DNA of 9,344 nucleotides from assembly GCA_002724895.1 (NCBI GenBank), contig PBQB01000052.1:2527-11870 (forward strand). Reading direction: 5' to 3'. Source of the stretch: Flavobacteriales bacterium. Its GTDB lineage: Bacteria > Bacteroidota > Bacteroidia > Flavobacteriales > BACL11. Positions 1 to 6,028 of the stretch are shown piece after piece (position 1 is the first letter of the stretch; every line of letters starts with the position of its first letter). Position numbers and translations under genes: made by a program. The notes beneath the pieces are model-generated. The model had not been told where the DNA came from and made no database searches. It saw only the letters and a program-made list of their open reading frames with translations.

Positions 1-198
1 CATATAGAATCTAATTGGGATAAATTTTATGGAGACAGAAAAAATGAATTGGTATTTATAGGACAAGAAATGGATGAAGAATTAATTAGAAAAGAATTAA
101 CTGACTGTCTGTCTACAGAAAAAGAGATAGAGAATAAAGATTGGAAAGAAGGGTATGAAGATTCATGGCCAGTTCAAAGAGTTTATCCCCTAGAATAA
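1..198 (+). CDS. CobW/COG0523-family GTP-binding protein, C-terminal fragment
   Basis: Frame 1 is open from the window edge to a TAA at 196-198 and gives 65 residues, so only the C-terminus of the gene is present. The fragment begins near W6-D-K-F-Y and carries G11-D-R-K-N-E-L-V-F-I-G followed by M24-D-E-E-L-I and D35-C-L. This is the characteristic end of the CobW C-terminal domain (usual form GDRxQELVFIG...MD...I...LD.CLL). Family members are G3E P-loop GTPases that act as cytoplasmic metallochaperones or zinc-homeostasis factors (YjiA, ZigA/ZagA, CobW). The GTPase domain and the CxCC metal motif lie outside the window, so metal specificity cannot be judged. The gene ends 30 bp before a strong terminator hairpin and so is the last gene of its transcript. 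Family assignment is fairly sure; the specific role is not. Confidence 0.85.
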   Translation, partial: HIESNWDKFYGDRKNELVFIGQEMDEELIRKELTDCLSTEKEIENKDWKEGYEDSWPVQRVYPLE

Positions 199-228
199 AA
201 TTAAGAGATAAAATAAATTAGAAATAAT

Positions 229-260
229 AAAAAGCCCACTCAAATGAGTGGGCTTTTTAT
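229..260. terminator. Bidirectional rho-independent terminator
   Basis: A near-perfect hairpin has arms 229-242 and 245-258 around a 2-base loop, with core GCCCACTCA / TGAGTGGGC. A runs flank it on the left and T runs on the right, so it reads as a terminator on both strands: for the CobW-family gene on plus and for the CAU tRNA on minus. It is the most GC-rich and clearest terminator in the window. Confidence 0.93.
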
Positions 261-263
261 TTG

Positions 264-337
264 TGGGCCTAGTTGGGCTTGAACCAACGACCCCTTGATT
301 ATGAGTCAAGTGCTCTAACCAGCTGAGCTATAGGCCC
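264..337 (-). tRNA. tRNA with CAU anticodon, probably tRNA-Ile2 (lysidine type), otherwise elongator tRNA-Met
   Basis: Read on the minus strand from 337, the sequence folds as a full cloverleaf. It has a perfect 7-bp acceptor stem (GGGCCTA / TAGGCCC), D-stem GCTC/GAGC, anticodon stem CTTGA/TCAAG with loop CTCATAA (anticodon CAT at 303-301), T-stem GTTGG/CCAAC with TTCAAGC loop, and discriminator A at 264. No CCA is encoded. A CAU anticodon can belong to initiator Met, elongator Met or the Ile2 tRNA in which TilS converts C34 to lysidine. A first base pair G1-C72 and an anticodon stem lacking three G-C pairs argue against the initiator. Consecutive C4-G69 and C5-G68 pairs match the acceptor-stem determinants known for E. 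coli TilS recognition, which favours Ile2. Gene call is certain; isotype is about two to one for Ile2. Confidence 0.95.
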
Positions 338-355
338 GTCCTTAATTAGGATGTG

Positions 356-388
356 CAAACATATCAAATTTGTTTAATAATTAGCAAA
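356..388 (-). promoter_or_regulatory. Bacteroidota-type promoter for the CAU tRNA
   Basis: On the minus strand TTTG (388-385), a 21-bp spacer and TATGTTTG (363-356) match the Bacteroidota housekeeping consensus of TTTG at -33 and TAnnTTTG at -7 with 19-21 bp between them. The -7 box ends 18 bp before the tRNA 5' end, a sensible leader length. It is the only promoter in the window where both boxes are seen clearly. It lies just upstream of the divergent HAD gene, so the two genes share this control region. Confidence 0.7.
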
Positions 389-396
389 TTTGTAAA

Positions 397-1029
397 ATGA
401 AAAAATACAAAGCTATTATATTTGATTTAGGAGGAGTCATAATTAACATAGATTATACTTTAACTCAAAAAGCATTTGCCAAACTTGGCATAGATGAAAA
501 AAATGAATTTTATTCAAAAAAAAAACAAACTAAAATTTTTGACAAATTAGAAATCGGAACAATATGTAATACCCAATTTTTAAAAGAGTTACAAAAAAAA
601 TCTAATAACTCTAATTTACAAGAAATAAAAGATGCCTGGAATAGTATGTTATTAGATATGCCAAAAGAGAGATTAGATTTTATTCATTCTTTAAAAGAAA
701 ACTATACAATTTATTTATTAAGCAATACTAATTCTATACATATCAATAGAATTAAAAAGGATATGGGTAAAAAAAAATGGGCGTACTTTATTTCCTTGTT
801 TGATAAGATATATCTGTCTCACGAGATAGGATTGAGAAAGCCCAACAAAAAAGCTTTTCAAGTCATTTTAAAAGAAAATGATTTGAAGCCTGAAGAAGTT
901 TTATTTATTGATGATTCTTCTCAGCATATAAAAAGTGCCAGAGAGTTAAAAATAAATTGTCACTTACTTAAAAAAACTGAAAATATAGTTACTCTGCTTC
1001 TTGACAAAGCTCGATTAAAACACCATTAG
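397..1029 (+). CDS. HAD-superfamily hydrolase, YihX-like sugar-phosphate phosphatase
   Basis: The 210-residue protein is a typical haloacid-dehalogenase IA (variant 3) hydrolase, expected in the cytoplasm. Motif I is F9-D10-L-G-G-V-I with nucleophile Asp10; as in E. coli YihX, the usual second aspartate is Gly. Motif II is S109-N-T-N, motif III is R147-K148-P, and motif IV is I171-D172-D173, which with D10 binds magnesium. The helical cap lies between about residues 18 and 95. YihX dephosphorylates alpha-D-glucose 1-phosphate, but substrates in this family diverge quickly, so only a small phosphomonoester substrate is proposed. The ATG at 397 gives the full length usual for the family and has no Shine-Dalgarno sequence. 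A run of ten A bases (516-525) lies inside the gene. Its last 41 bp overlap the oppositely oriented mce gene. Confidence 0.87.
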   Translation: MKKYKAIIFDLGGVIINIDYTLTQKAFAKLGIDEKNEFYSKKKQTKIFDKLEIGTICNTQFLKELQKKSNNSNLQEIKDAWNSMLLDMPKERLDFIHSLKENYTIYLLSNTNSIHINRIKKDMGKKKWAYFISLFDKIYLSHEIGLRKPNKKAFQVILKENDLKPEEVLFIDDSSQHIKSARELKINCHLLKKTENIVTLLLDKARLKHH

Positions 1030-1390
1030 TATCTTTAGGATGCAAAAAACAAATCATCTTGTTATCTGCTCCTCTTGATAAAGTCTCATTTATAACCCTT
1101 ATCCCCTCTTTTTTAAGTCTCTTGATTTCTGCATTTACATCATCTACATAAAATGCAATGTGATGCATACCTTCTTTGTTTTTTTCCAAGTATTTTGAAA
1201 TTACACTTTCTTTATTTAAAGAGGCAATTAACTCTATTTTTGATTCTCCAATTTTAAAAAATGATGTTACTACTCCTTGTGCATCTACAACTTCTGACTT
1301 GTAGCTTTTGGTTCCTAATATCTTTGCAAATAATTTATTAGAAGATTCTATATCTCTAACAGCAATTCCAATATGTTCAATACGTTTCAC
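989..1390 (-). CDS. mce: Methylmalonyl-CoA epimerase
   Basis: This 133-residue protein of the vicinal-oxygen-chelate (glyoxalase/bleomycin resistance) superfamily interconverts (2S)- and (2R)-methylmalonyl-CoA. It works between propionyl-CoA carboxylase and the B12-dependent mutase in propionate, odd-chain fatty acid or branched amino acid metabolism. The two beta-alpha-beta-beta-beta repeats are visible. The first starts at I4-E-H6-I-G-I-A-V with E53 in K-I-E-L-I. The second starts at M75-H76-H77-I-A-F-Y-V-D-D with E127 in L-I-E-L-C-Q. H6, E53, one of the 76/77 histidines and E127 are the likely metal ligands by family pattern. Length is normal. The ATG at 1390 follows the porP stop by only 9 bp, so the gene is probably the last cistron of the sprB-like/porP unit although no functional link is obvious. 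Carboxylase and mutase genes are not in the window. Confidence 0.92.
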   Translation of the reverse strand: MKRIEHIGIAVRDIESSNKLFAKILGTKSYKSEVVDAQGVVTSFFKIGESKIELIASLNKESVISKYLEKNKEGMHHIAFYVDDVNAEIKRLKKEGIRVINETLSRGADNKMICFLHPKDTNGVLIELCQEAE

Positions 1391-1399
1391 GATATATAA

Positions 1400-2320
1400 T
1401 TAATCCCAAAAACTAATATGTCTTTGTGTAGCTAATGTTTTAATATAAAATGAAATGCCTATTTCATGAGTTCCAAAAGAATGTTTTTGAATTTCTCCAG
1501 AGAGTGTATGATCATAAGAATATGAAACTTGGAAGCTGTCTGAGCCAAAACCAAAAGCTACAACTACTGTTTGATCCGTCCTGTAAGAAATACCTGTCCA
1601 AGAATTATTTAAATATATAATTCGACTTGAGAGATCATATACACTAGAGAAACTTTCAGTTTTTCTCATTAATATTGACGGTTCTAAATGCCAATCCTTG
1701 TTAATTATATTAAATTTATATGATGCTAAACCAAAATAATTTCTAACTTGTTTATTATCATATGGACTTCCTGCAACAGGATCTTTAAAAGATGTTTTTA
1801 AAAGATTAGTTGAAGAAAATCCTATCCTAAAATCTCTTCCATATAAATAGACACCCGATGCTGCATCACCTAAAAATTTATTATAAACGTCACCAGAAAG
1901 TGCATTATCTTGAACAGGAGGCAAATCCTTAGAATTAAAGTCTAAACTATAATACCTTAATTTCGCACCTATTCCAAAAGAGAGATTAATATTACCATAA
2001 TCTAATGGTATATGATAAGCATAATTTAGTTGTAACAGTCCAGACATTGATGGATATAAATTTTCATAAATTAATGAACCACCCAAGGCTGACCTATTAT
2101 TTAATGCTCCATGATATGATATGCTTGTTGTTAAAGGAGCCCCCTCAAATCCAAGCCATTGTTGTCTAGTGAAAATATTAAATTCATTATAACTTTTACT
2201 TCCAGAAACTGCTGGATTAATCATTAAGTCATTGCTATAATACTGAGAAAATAGTGGGTCTTGTTGAGCTAAAATATTGTTAGCATAAAACAAAATTAAT
2301 ATAACAATTATTTTCTTCAT
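1400..2320 (-). CDS. PorP/SprF-family type IX secretion membrane protein
   Basis: The 306-residue protein starts with a signal peptide (K2-K3, hydrophobic to about residue 17, probable cleavage after A18). The mature part opens with the family hallmark Q-D-P-L-F-S-Q-Y-Y followed by M-I-N-P-A-V-S-G. The rest alternates polar and aromatic residues, as expected for an outer-membrane beta-barrel, and ends in amphipathic strands (F-G-T-H-E-I-G-I-S-F-Y-I-K). PorP/SprF proteins are Bacteroidota-specific outer-membrane components. They usually sit beside genes for large T9SS type B substrates and help export or anchor them; SprF is needed for SprB display. That arrangement is reproduced here, since the SprB-like gene upstream ends in the same TAATG that starts this gene. 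The likely partner is therefore that protein. The family contains many paralogues, so I give no symbol. Confidence 0.92.
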   Translation of the reverse strand: MKKIIVILILFYANNILAQQDPLFSQYYSNDLMINPAVSGSKSYNEFNIFTRQQWLGFEGAPLTTSISYHGALNNRSALGGSLIYENLYPSMSGLLQLNYAYHIPLDYGNINLSFGIGAKLRYYSLDFNSKDLPPVQDNALSGDVYNKFLGDAASGVYLYGRDFRIGFSSTNLLKTSFKDPVAGSPYDNKQVRNYFGLASYKFNIINKDWHLEPSILMRKTESFSSVYDLSSRIIYLNNSWTGISYRTDQTVVVAFGFGSDSFQVSYSYDHTLSGEIQKHSFGTHEIGISFYIKTLATQRHISFWD

Positions 2321-3405
2321 TATCTTAAAATTGTTACAGTTCCTTTTAATACTTGATCTCCATTTTCCAAATTAATAACATAATAATATGTCCCTGAAGG
2401 TAAGACTCTAGAATCTTTATCCTTTCCACTGAAAGCAATATCTTCTGAATTCTGATAATTTCTTCTTCTGAACACTTCTCTACCGTTTCTATCAAACACC
2501 ATAATAAGTGCTTTTGGATATAAATGGATATTTTCTATTTGCCAAAATTCATTAACCTCATCATCATTTGGTGAAAATGCTTTATATATAGTTATACATT
2601 CCTTTGGATTAGATAGTACTTCAACTGTGTCATAAATAATACAACCCAAATCATCAGTAACTTCAACAATATATTGACCAGGATTTAAATTTTCTATCTC
2701 TGATGATGAATCATCTGAAAAAATCGTCATGGGCATTATATCCCAAACAAATTTAAATGGTGGTGTTCCATTAGTAACAAAAACTCTTGCTGACCCACTG
2801 TAATCATCTTTACATATTTCTCCAACTGATGACATAAATGTATTCATACTTAAAACAAACGGGACTACTAAATATTGATCATTCGAACAAAAATTTGCAT
2901 CTGAAATTGTTAAAACATAAGGCAATGTAGGATTTGGAGCTAAATTAGTTGTATTTCGAGAAGTGTCTCCTGTACTCCATATTGTTAAATAAGGAGGTGT
3001 TCCACCTATTATCTTAGTTTTAACATCAACCGAATCATCTAAACTACACATATTGGATAACTCAAAACTTGCTGTTATGGGAAGTGTTTGTAATATGGTG
3101 ATTGAATCAACTACTTTACAAACGGTTGTTGTTGTTGTATCGCCAGGTACAATATTTTCAATAATTGTCAGCCTATACTTTCCTGCTATTAAATTTTGTA
3201 GGTTTTGCGAATAGCTAACAAAACCATTAGGTCCTTCCCACCAAAAAAAAGAATTTAAATTAAAGATAGATATATCAATGGATCCTGTATTATCTCCATG
3301 ACAATTTACATGAGACAAATTATCAACGTTATAGTCGCACTGACCGATAGCTATCATATGGGTAAGCATCAAAAAAAATATAATTGCTTTTTTACAAATG
3401 GACAT
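2320..3405 (-). CDS. Secreted SprB-repeat-like protein with T9SS type B (CHU_C) C-terminal domain
   Basis: I choose the ATG at 3405-3403 (361 residues). A TTG start 24 bp upstream would only add eight polar residues before the signal peptide. Residues 1-22 are a signal peptide (hydrophobic 5-20, probable cleavage near A-I-G/Q). Three Ig-like, SprB-type repeats follow at about 23-108, 110-190 and 195-265, marked by C-H-G-D-N-T-G-S-I, G-G-T-P-P-Y and N-G-T-P-P-F-K-F-V-W. Residues 272-361 form the gliding-associated C-terminal domain, with A276-F-S-P-N-D-D, F304-D-R-N-G, L335-P-S-G-T-Y-Y-Y and final L-K-G-T-V-T-I-L-R. Such domains direct proteins through T9SS to the cell surface or medium. At 361 residues it is tiny compared with SprB adhesins. 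It overlaps porP by one base. Ligand and function are unknown; adhesion or surface display is an inference. Confidence 0.88.
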   Translation of the reverse strand: MSICKKAIIFFLMLTHMIAIGQCDYNVDNLSHVNCHGDNTGSIDISIFNLNSFFWWEGPNGFVSYSQNLQNLIAGKYRLTIIENIVPGDTTTTTVCKVVDSITILQTLPITASFELSNMCSLDDSVDVKTKIIGGTPPYLTIWSTGDTSRNTTNLAPNPTLPYVLTISDANFCSNDQYLVVPFVLSMNTFMSSVGEICKDDYSGSARVFVTNGTPPFKFVWDIMPMTIFSDDSSSEIENLNPGQYIVEVTDDLGCIIYDTVEVLSNPKECITIYKAFSPNDDEVNEFWQIENIHLYPKALIMVFDRNGREVFRRRNYQNSEDIAFSGKDKDSRVLPSGTYYYVINLENGDQVLKGTVTILR

Positions 3406-3426
3406 ATAGTTAATTCTTATGTGTAG

Positions 3427-3434
3427 CAAATATA
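3427..3434 (-). promoter_or_regulatory. Candidate -7 promoter box for the sprB-like/porP/mce unit
   Basis: TATATTTG on the minus strand fits TAnnTTTG and lies 21 bp before the chosen ATG. No TTG is present at the expected -33 distance, because that stretch is occupied by the 3439-3470 hairpin. The promoter is therefore tentative, possibly weak or activator-dependent. Confidence 0.4.
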
Positions 3435-3438
3435 AACA

Positions 3439-3470
3439 AATAATGCTCGTAATTATATTCGAGCATTATT
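3439..3470 (-). terminator. Hairpin after tRNA-Cys, probable terminator
   Basis: Arms 3439-3449 and 3460-3470 form a perfect 11-bp stem (AATAATGCTCG / CGAGCATTATT) around a 10-base loop. On the minus strand the hairpin starts 5 bp after the tRNA-Cys 3' end and is followed by a T-rich stretch (TGTTTATATTTG). Terminator of the prs-rplY-pth-tRNA-Cys transcript is the simplest reading. The short GC core and interrupted T tract would make it leaky, so readthrough into the sprB-like gene is possible. Confidence 0.62.
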
Positions 3471-3474
3471 GGAG

Positions 3475-3545
3475 AGGTATCGAGCGGATTCGAACCGCTG
3501 TAGATGGTGTTGCAGACCACTGCCTAGCCACTCGGCCACGATACC
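3475..3545 (-). tRNA. tRNA-Cys (GCA)
   Basis: From 3545 on the minus strand there is a complete 71-nt tRNA. It has acceptor stem GGTATCG/CGATACC, D-stem GCC/GGC, anticodon stem GTGGT/ACCAT (one G-U pair), loop CTGCAAC with anticodon GCA (complement of 3511-3513), T-stem AGCGG/CCGCT with TTCGAAT loop, and discriminator U73, an identity element of cysteine tRNAs. CCA is not encoded. It lies 56 bp after the pth stop codon on the same strand, so it may be carried partly on the pth transcript. Confidence 0.96.
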
Positions 3546-3554
3546 TTGTATTTG

Positions 3555-3562
3555 CAAATTTA
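3555..3562 (-). promoter_or_regulatory. Candidate -7 promoter box for tRNA-Cys
   Basis: TAAATTTG on the minus strand matches TAnnTTTG and ends 9 bp before the tRNA 5' end, a good position for initiation just upstream. No TTG is seen at the -33 spacing, so this is a partial match in A+T-rich DNA. Confidence 0.4.
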
Positions 3563-3601
3563 CTTAATTTAAATAATTATTATTTATTAGAGATCATTAT
3601 T

Positions 3602-4165
3602 TTATTTACCATTATATTGTGTCATTGTAAAATTAATCCCAATTGTTGTAAATGATTGAATCATTTTAATAGCCATATTTACTCTTTCCTCCAAAGCTTG
3701 TTTTTCATCATCATTGAACTTACCTAACACAAATTCTGATTGCTTTCCAATACTATAGTTGTTTCCTATTCCAAAACGAAGTCGAGGATATTGTTGAGTT
3801 TGTAATACATTGTTGATGTCTTTCAATCCGTTATGCCCCCCGTCTGAACCTTTTTTTCTCATTCTTAGTACACCAAATGGAATAGATATATCATCATTTA
3901 CAATAAGGATATTCTCCAATTTTAATTTCAATTCATTAATCCAATAATTAACAGCTTTACCACTAAGATTCATAAAAGTACTTGGTTTTAAAAGATATAA
4001 TTTTCTACCTTTATGTTTTAATTCAGCAATTTCACCATATCTACATATTTTAAAAGAGACATTAAAACACAAAGCAAAATTATCTAAGATAGAAAAACCT
4101 ATATTATGTCTAGTTCCAGAATATTCCTCTCCAGGATTTCCTAAACCAACTACAAGAAATTTCAT
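3602..4165 (-). CDS. pth: Peptidyl-tRNA hydrolase
   Basis: The 187-residue cytoplasmic enzyme cleaves the ester bond of peptidyl-tRNAs that drop off the ribosome, recycling tRNA; it is normally essential. The family signatures are clear: V6-G-L-G-N10-P-G-E-E-Y, R19-H20-N-I-G with catalytic His20, K60-P-S-T-F-M-N66-L-S-G, V89-N-D91-D, and G109-G-H-N112-G-L. N10, H20, N66, D91 and N112 correspond to the tRNA-binding and catalytic positions of the E. coli enzyme. Length and start fit the family. The ATG shares one base with the rplY stop (TAATG), implying translational coupling. The order prs, rplY, pth groups nucleotide precursor supply and translation functions in one operon. Confidence 0.97.
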   Translation of the reverse strand: MKFLVVGLGNPGEEYSGTRHNIGFSILDNFALCFNVSFKICRYGEIAELKHKGRKLYLLKPSTFMNLSGKAVNYWINELKLKLENILIVNDDISIPFGVLRMRKKGSDGGHNGLKDINNVLQTQQYPRLRFGIGNNYSIGKQSEFVLGKFNDDEKQALEERVNMAIKMIQSFTTIGINFTMTQYNGK

Positions 4166-4833
4166 TATTCTTTAGAATCTGCGGTATCTTTTGACTTATC
4201 TTCAGAAGCTTTTTGCTCTTCTGATGCTCCTTCTGCTCCTTCTGCTCCTTCTGTCGCTTCATCATCTTCTTCAACAGTTTCTTCAATTGCAGTTCGAGCA
4301 GTTTTAACTCCCACTACTACTGAATTACCAGGCGCTAAAAATTCACATCCTTCAATATCAAGATCTTTTATATAAGTAAACATACCTATTTTCAAATGTT
4401 CAATATTAATCTTAATTGCATCAGGAAGATTAGCTACCAATCCTTTAGTTATAATTTTATTTCTTCTAAACATTAAGTTCCCTCCATTTCTTACCCCCTC
4501 AGCAATTCCTTCAAGAATTACAGGGATGGAGACAGTGACAGGCTTGTCATCAAAAACTTGTAAAAAATCAATGTGCAATATTTTTTCACTTACGGGATGA
4601 AACTGTATATCTTGCATAATAGCACGGAACTTGTTTCCATCAATATTTAGTTCAACAACAAATACATCTGGAGTATATACAAGTTTTCTAAAATCATTTT
4701 CATGAGCATAGAAAGTCACTTGCTTTTCTCCCCCGTAAAGTACACACGGTACATTACCCTGATTTCTTAACGCTCGTGTATTAGATTTTCCTACTTTTTC
4801 TCTCTCTTTAACGTTAATTGCTAGTGTCTTCAT
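4165..4833 (-). CDS. rplY: 50S ribosomal protein L25/general stress protein Ctc
   Basis: This 222-residue protein is of the long TL5/CTC type, not the short E. coli L25 type. The N-terminal 5S rRNA-binding domain (about 1-92) shows R11-E-K-V-G-K, R20-A-L-R-N-Q-G and V28-P-C-V-L-Y-G-G, then the conserved H-P-V-S-E-K-I-L-H-I-D-F. The C-terminal TL5 beta domain covers about 93-182. The last 40 or so residues are a low-complexity acidic tail rich in Glu, Asp, Ala, Gly and Ser, encoded in part by a 9-bp tandem repeat (4225-4251). L25 binds 5S rRNA in the central protuberance of the large subunit. The prs stop is 19 bp upstream of the ATG and pth overlaps downstream, giving a compact operon. Confidence 0.96.
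   Translation of the reverse strand: MKTLAINVKEREKVGKSNTRALRNQGNVPCVLYGGEKQVTFYAHENDFRKLVYTPDVFVVELNIDGNKFRAIMQDIQFHPVSEKILHIDFLQVFDDKPVTVSIPVILEGIAEGVRNGGNLMFRRNKIITKGLVANLPDAIKINIEHLKIGMFTYIKDLDIEGCEFLAPGNSVVVGVKTARTAIEETVEEDDEATEGAEGAEGASEEQKASEDKSKDTADSKE
4225..4251. repeat. Three perfect copies of a 9-bp tandem repeat in rplY
   Basis: The unit TGCTCCTTC is repeated three times without change on the plus strand. On the coding (minus) strand each unit encodes Glu-Gly-Ala in the acidic tail of L25. Unit length is a multiple of three, so copy-number changes keep the frame. Confidence 0.9.
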
Positions 4834-4852
4834 ATTAAATTATTTTAAAATT

Positions 4853-5785
4853 TTAACAAATAAAATTGTTGCTAATTGATTTATTTTCCAAAACTGAAGA
4901 AATTGTATTGGAAAACAGATCTGCAACAGAAAGTACTTTAATTTTACTACTTTTATGTTCTTTATGAATAGTGTTTGTAATAACTAATTCTTGTAATTTA
5001 GATTTTTCTATATTATCATATGCATTTTTTGATAATACACCATGAGTACAACAGGCTCGAACACTATTAGCTCCATGTTCTAACATTAAGTCTGCAGCCT
5101 TTGTTAATGTTCCTGCAGTATCGACCATATCATCCACTAATACTACATCTTTTCCTTTTACATCTCCAATAATAAACATTTTACTAATCTTATTAGCTTT
5201 TTCTCTATGCTTATAGCAAATTACAACTTCAGAATTTAAAAATTTTGCATAGCTGTTTGCTCTTCTAGAACCTCCCATATCAGGAGATGCTACTACCAAA
5301 TTTGATAACTTTAAAGAATTAATATATGGTATAAATAATGTTGAAGCATATAAATGATCAACAGGAACCTCAAAAAAACCTTGGATTTGATCAGCATGTA
5401 AGTCCATAGTCATTACTCTATCAACACCGGCTGCTGTTAATAAATTTGCTGTTAACTTTGCACCTATTGGCACTCTTGGTTTTCCTTTCTTATCTTGTCT
5501 AGCATAACCAAAGTATGGAATCACAGCAATAATCTTATAGGCAGACGCTCTTTTTGCTGCGTCAATCATTAACAAAAGTTCCATTAAGTTGTCTGAAGGT
5601 GGAGGTGTTGATTGAATCAAAAATACGTGTGCCCCTCTCACAGTCTCATCAAAAGAAGGCTCGAACTCTCCATCAGAAAAATTTACAACTGATGAAGAAT
5701 TTAGTTTAACACCAAAAGAAGAGACTATTTCCTTAGCAATTGGAGTTGAGTACCTACCCGAAAAAAATTTAACTTGACTATTCAT
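4853..5785 (-). CDS. prs: Ribose-phosphate pyrophosphokinase (PRPP synthetase)
   Basis: The 310-residue enzyme makes PRPP from ribose 5-phosphate and ATP, feeding purine, pyrimidine, NAD, histidine and tryptophan synthesis in the cytoplasm. Class I features are present: F36-S-D-G-E-F and the ATP-site segment around S59-T-P-P-P-S-D-N, P90-Y-F-G-Y-A-R96-Q-D98-K in the flexible region, M127-D-L-H130-A-D at the metal/ATP site, K192-H-R194 at the catalytic-loop position (K194-R-R196 in E. coli), and the PRPP-binding loop D218-D-M-V-D-T-A-G-T226. Length matches the family (about 310-320). It is the first gene of the prs-rplY-pth group, with a -7 type box 22 bp upstream of its ATG. Confidence 0.97.
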   Translation of the reverse strand: MNSQVKFFSGRYSTPIAKEIVSSFGVKLNSSSVVNFSDGEFEPSFDETVRGAHVFLIQSTPPPSDNLMELLLMIDAAKRASAYKIIAVIPYFGYARQDKKGKPRVPIGAKLTANLLTAAGVDRVMTMDLHADQIQGFFEVPVDHLYASTLFIPYINSLKLSNLVVASPDMGGSRRANSYAKFLNSEVVICYKHREKANKISKMFIIGDVKGKDVVLVDDMVDTAGTLTKAADLMLEHGANSVRACCTHGVLSKNAYDNIEKSKLQELVITNTIHKEHKSSKIKVLSVADLFSNTISSVLENKSISNNFIC

Positions 5786-5806
5786 TTTTTAAATAAAAAA
5801 GGGTTG

Positions 5807-5814
5807 CAAATATA
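5807..5814 (-). promoter_or_regulatory. Candidate -7 promoter box for prs
   Basis: TATATTTG on the minus strand matches TAnnTTTG and ends 21 bp before the prs start codon. No TTG is found at the -33 distance. Position at the head of an operon and facing the divergent tRNA-Leu supports it. Confidence 0.5.
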
Positions 5815-5887
5815 CACTTTAACCTTAAAAAATACTATAGTTTTCATTTTTAGTTAAATAGATGAAGTATTTTAACTTTAAACATAT

Positions 5888-5895
5888 TATTTTTG
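5888..5895 (+). promoter_or_regulatory. Candidate -7 promoter box for tRNA-Leu
   Basis: TATTTTTG fits TAnnTTTG and ends 12 bp before the tRNA 5' end. The -33 region lacks a TTG. Together with the prs box it makes 5786-5907 a divergent promoter region with no other feature I can see. Confidence 0.45.
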
Positions 5896-5907
5896 TGGCA
5901 AAATTAA

Positions 5908-5989
5908 GCCCAGATGGCGGAATTGGTAGACGCGTTGGTCTCAAACACCAATGAGGAAACTCGTGCCGGTTCGATCCCGGCTCTGGGCA
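5908..5989 (+). tRNA. tRNA-Leu (CAA)
   Basis: An 82-nt class II tRNA has acceptor stem GCCCAGA/TCTGGGC, D-stem GCG/CGC, anticodon stem TTGGT/ACCAA with loop CTCAAAC (anticodon CAA at 5942-5944, reading UUG), a long variable arm (TGAGGAAACTCGT), T-stem GCCGG/CCGGC and discriminator A73, the leucine identity base. No CCA is encoded. No terminator separates it from the dCMP deaminase gene that begins 39 bp later. Confidence 0.97.
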
Positions 5990-6028
5990 CAAAAATAAAT
6001 CATCTAAAATTTTAACGTCTATTTTAAA

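Noticed and set aside
264..337. Integration site of a mobile element at a tRNA gene (also considered at 3475-3545 and 5908-5989)
   Set aside because: No integrase gene and no repeated tRNA 3' end are seen near any of the three tRNAs.
3406..3429. TTG start extending the SprB-like protein by eight residues
   Set aside because: The ATG at 3405 starts directly with a normal signal peptide; the extension would fall on the -7 box and put polar residues before it.
3419..3655. Plus-strand open frame of 78 codons
   Set aside because: It runs antisense through the whole tRNA-Cys gene and into the 3' end of pth, and the translation has no recognisable domain.
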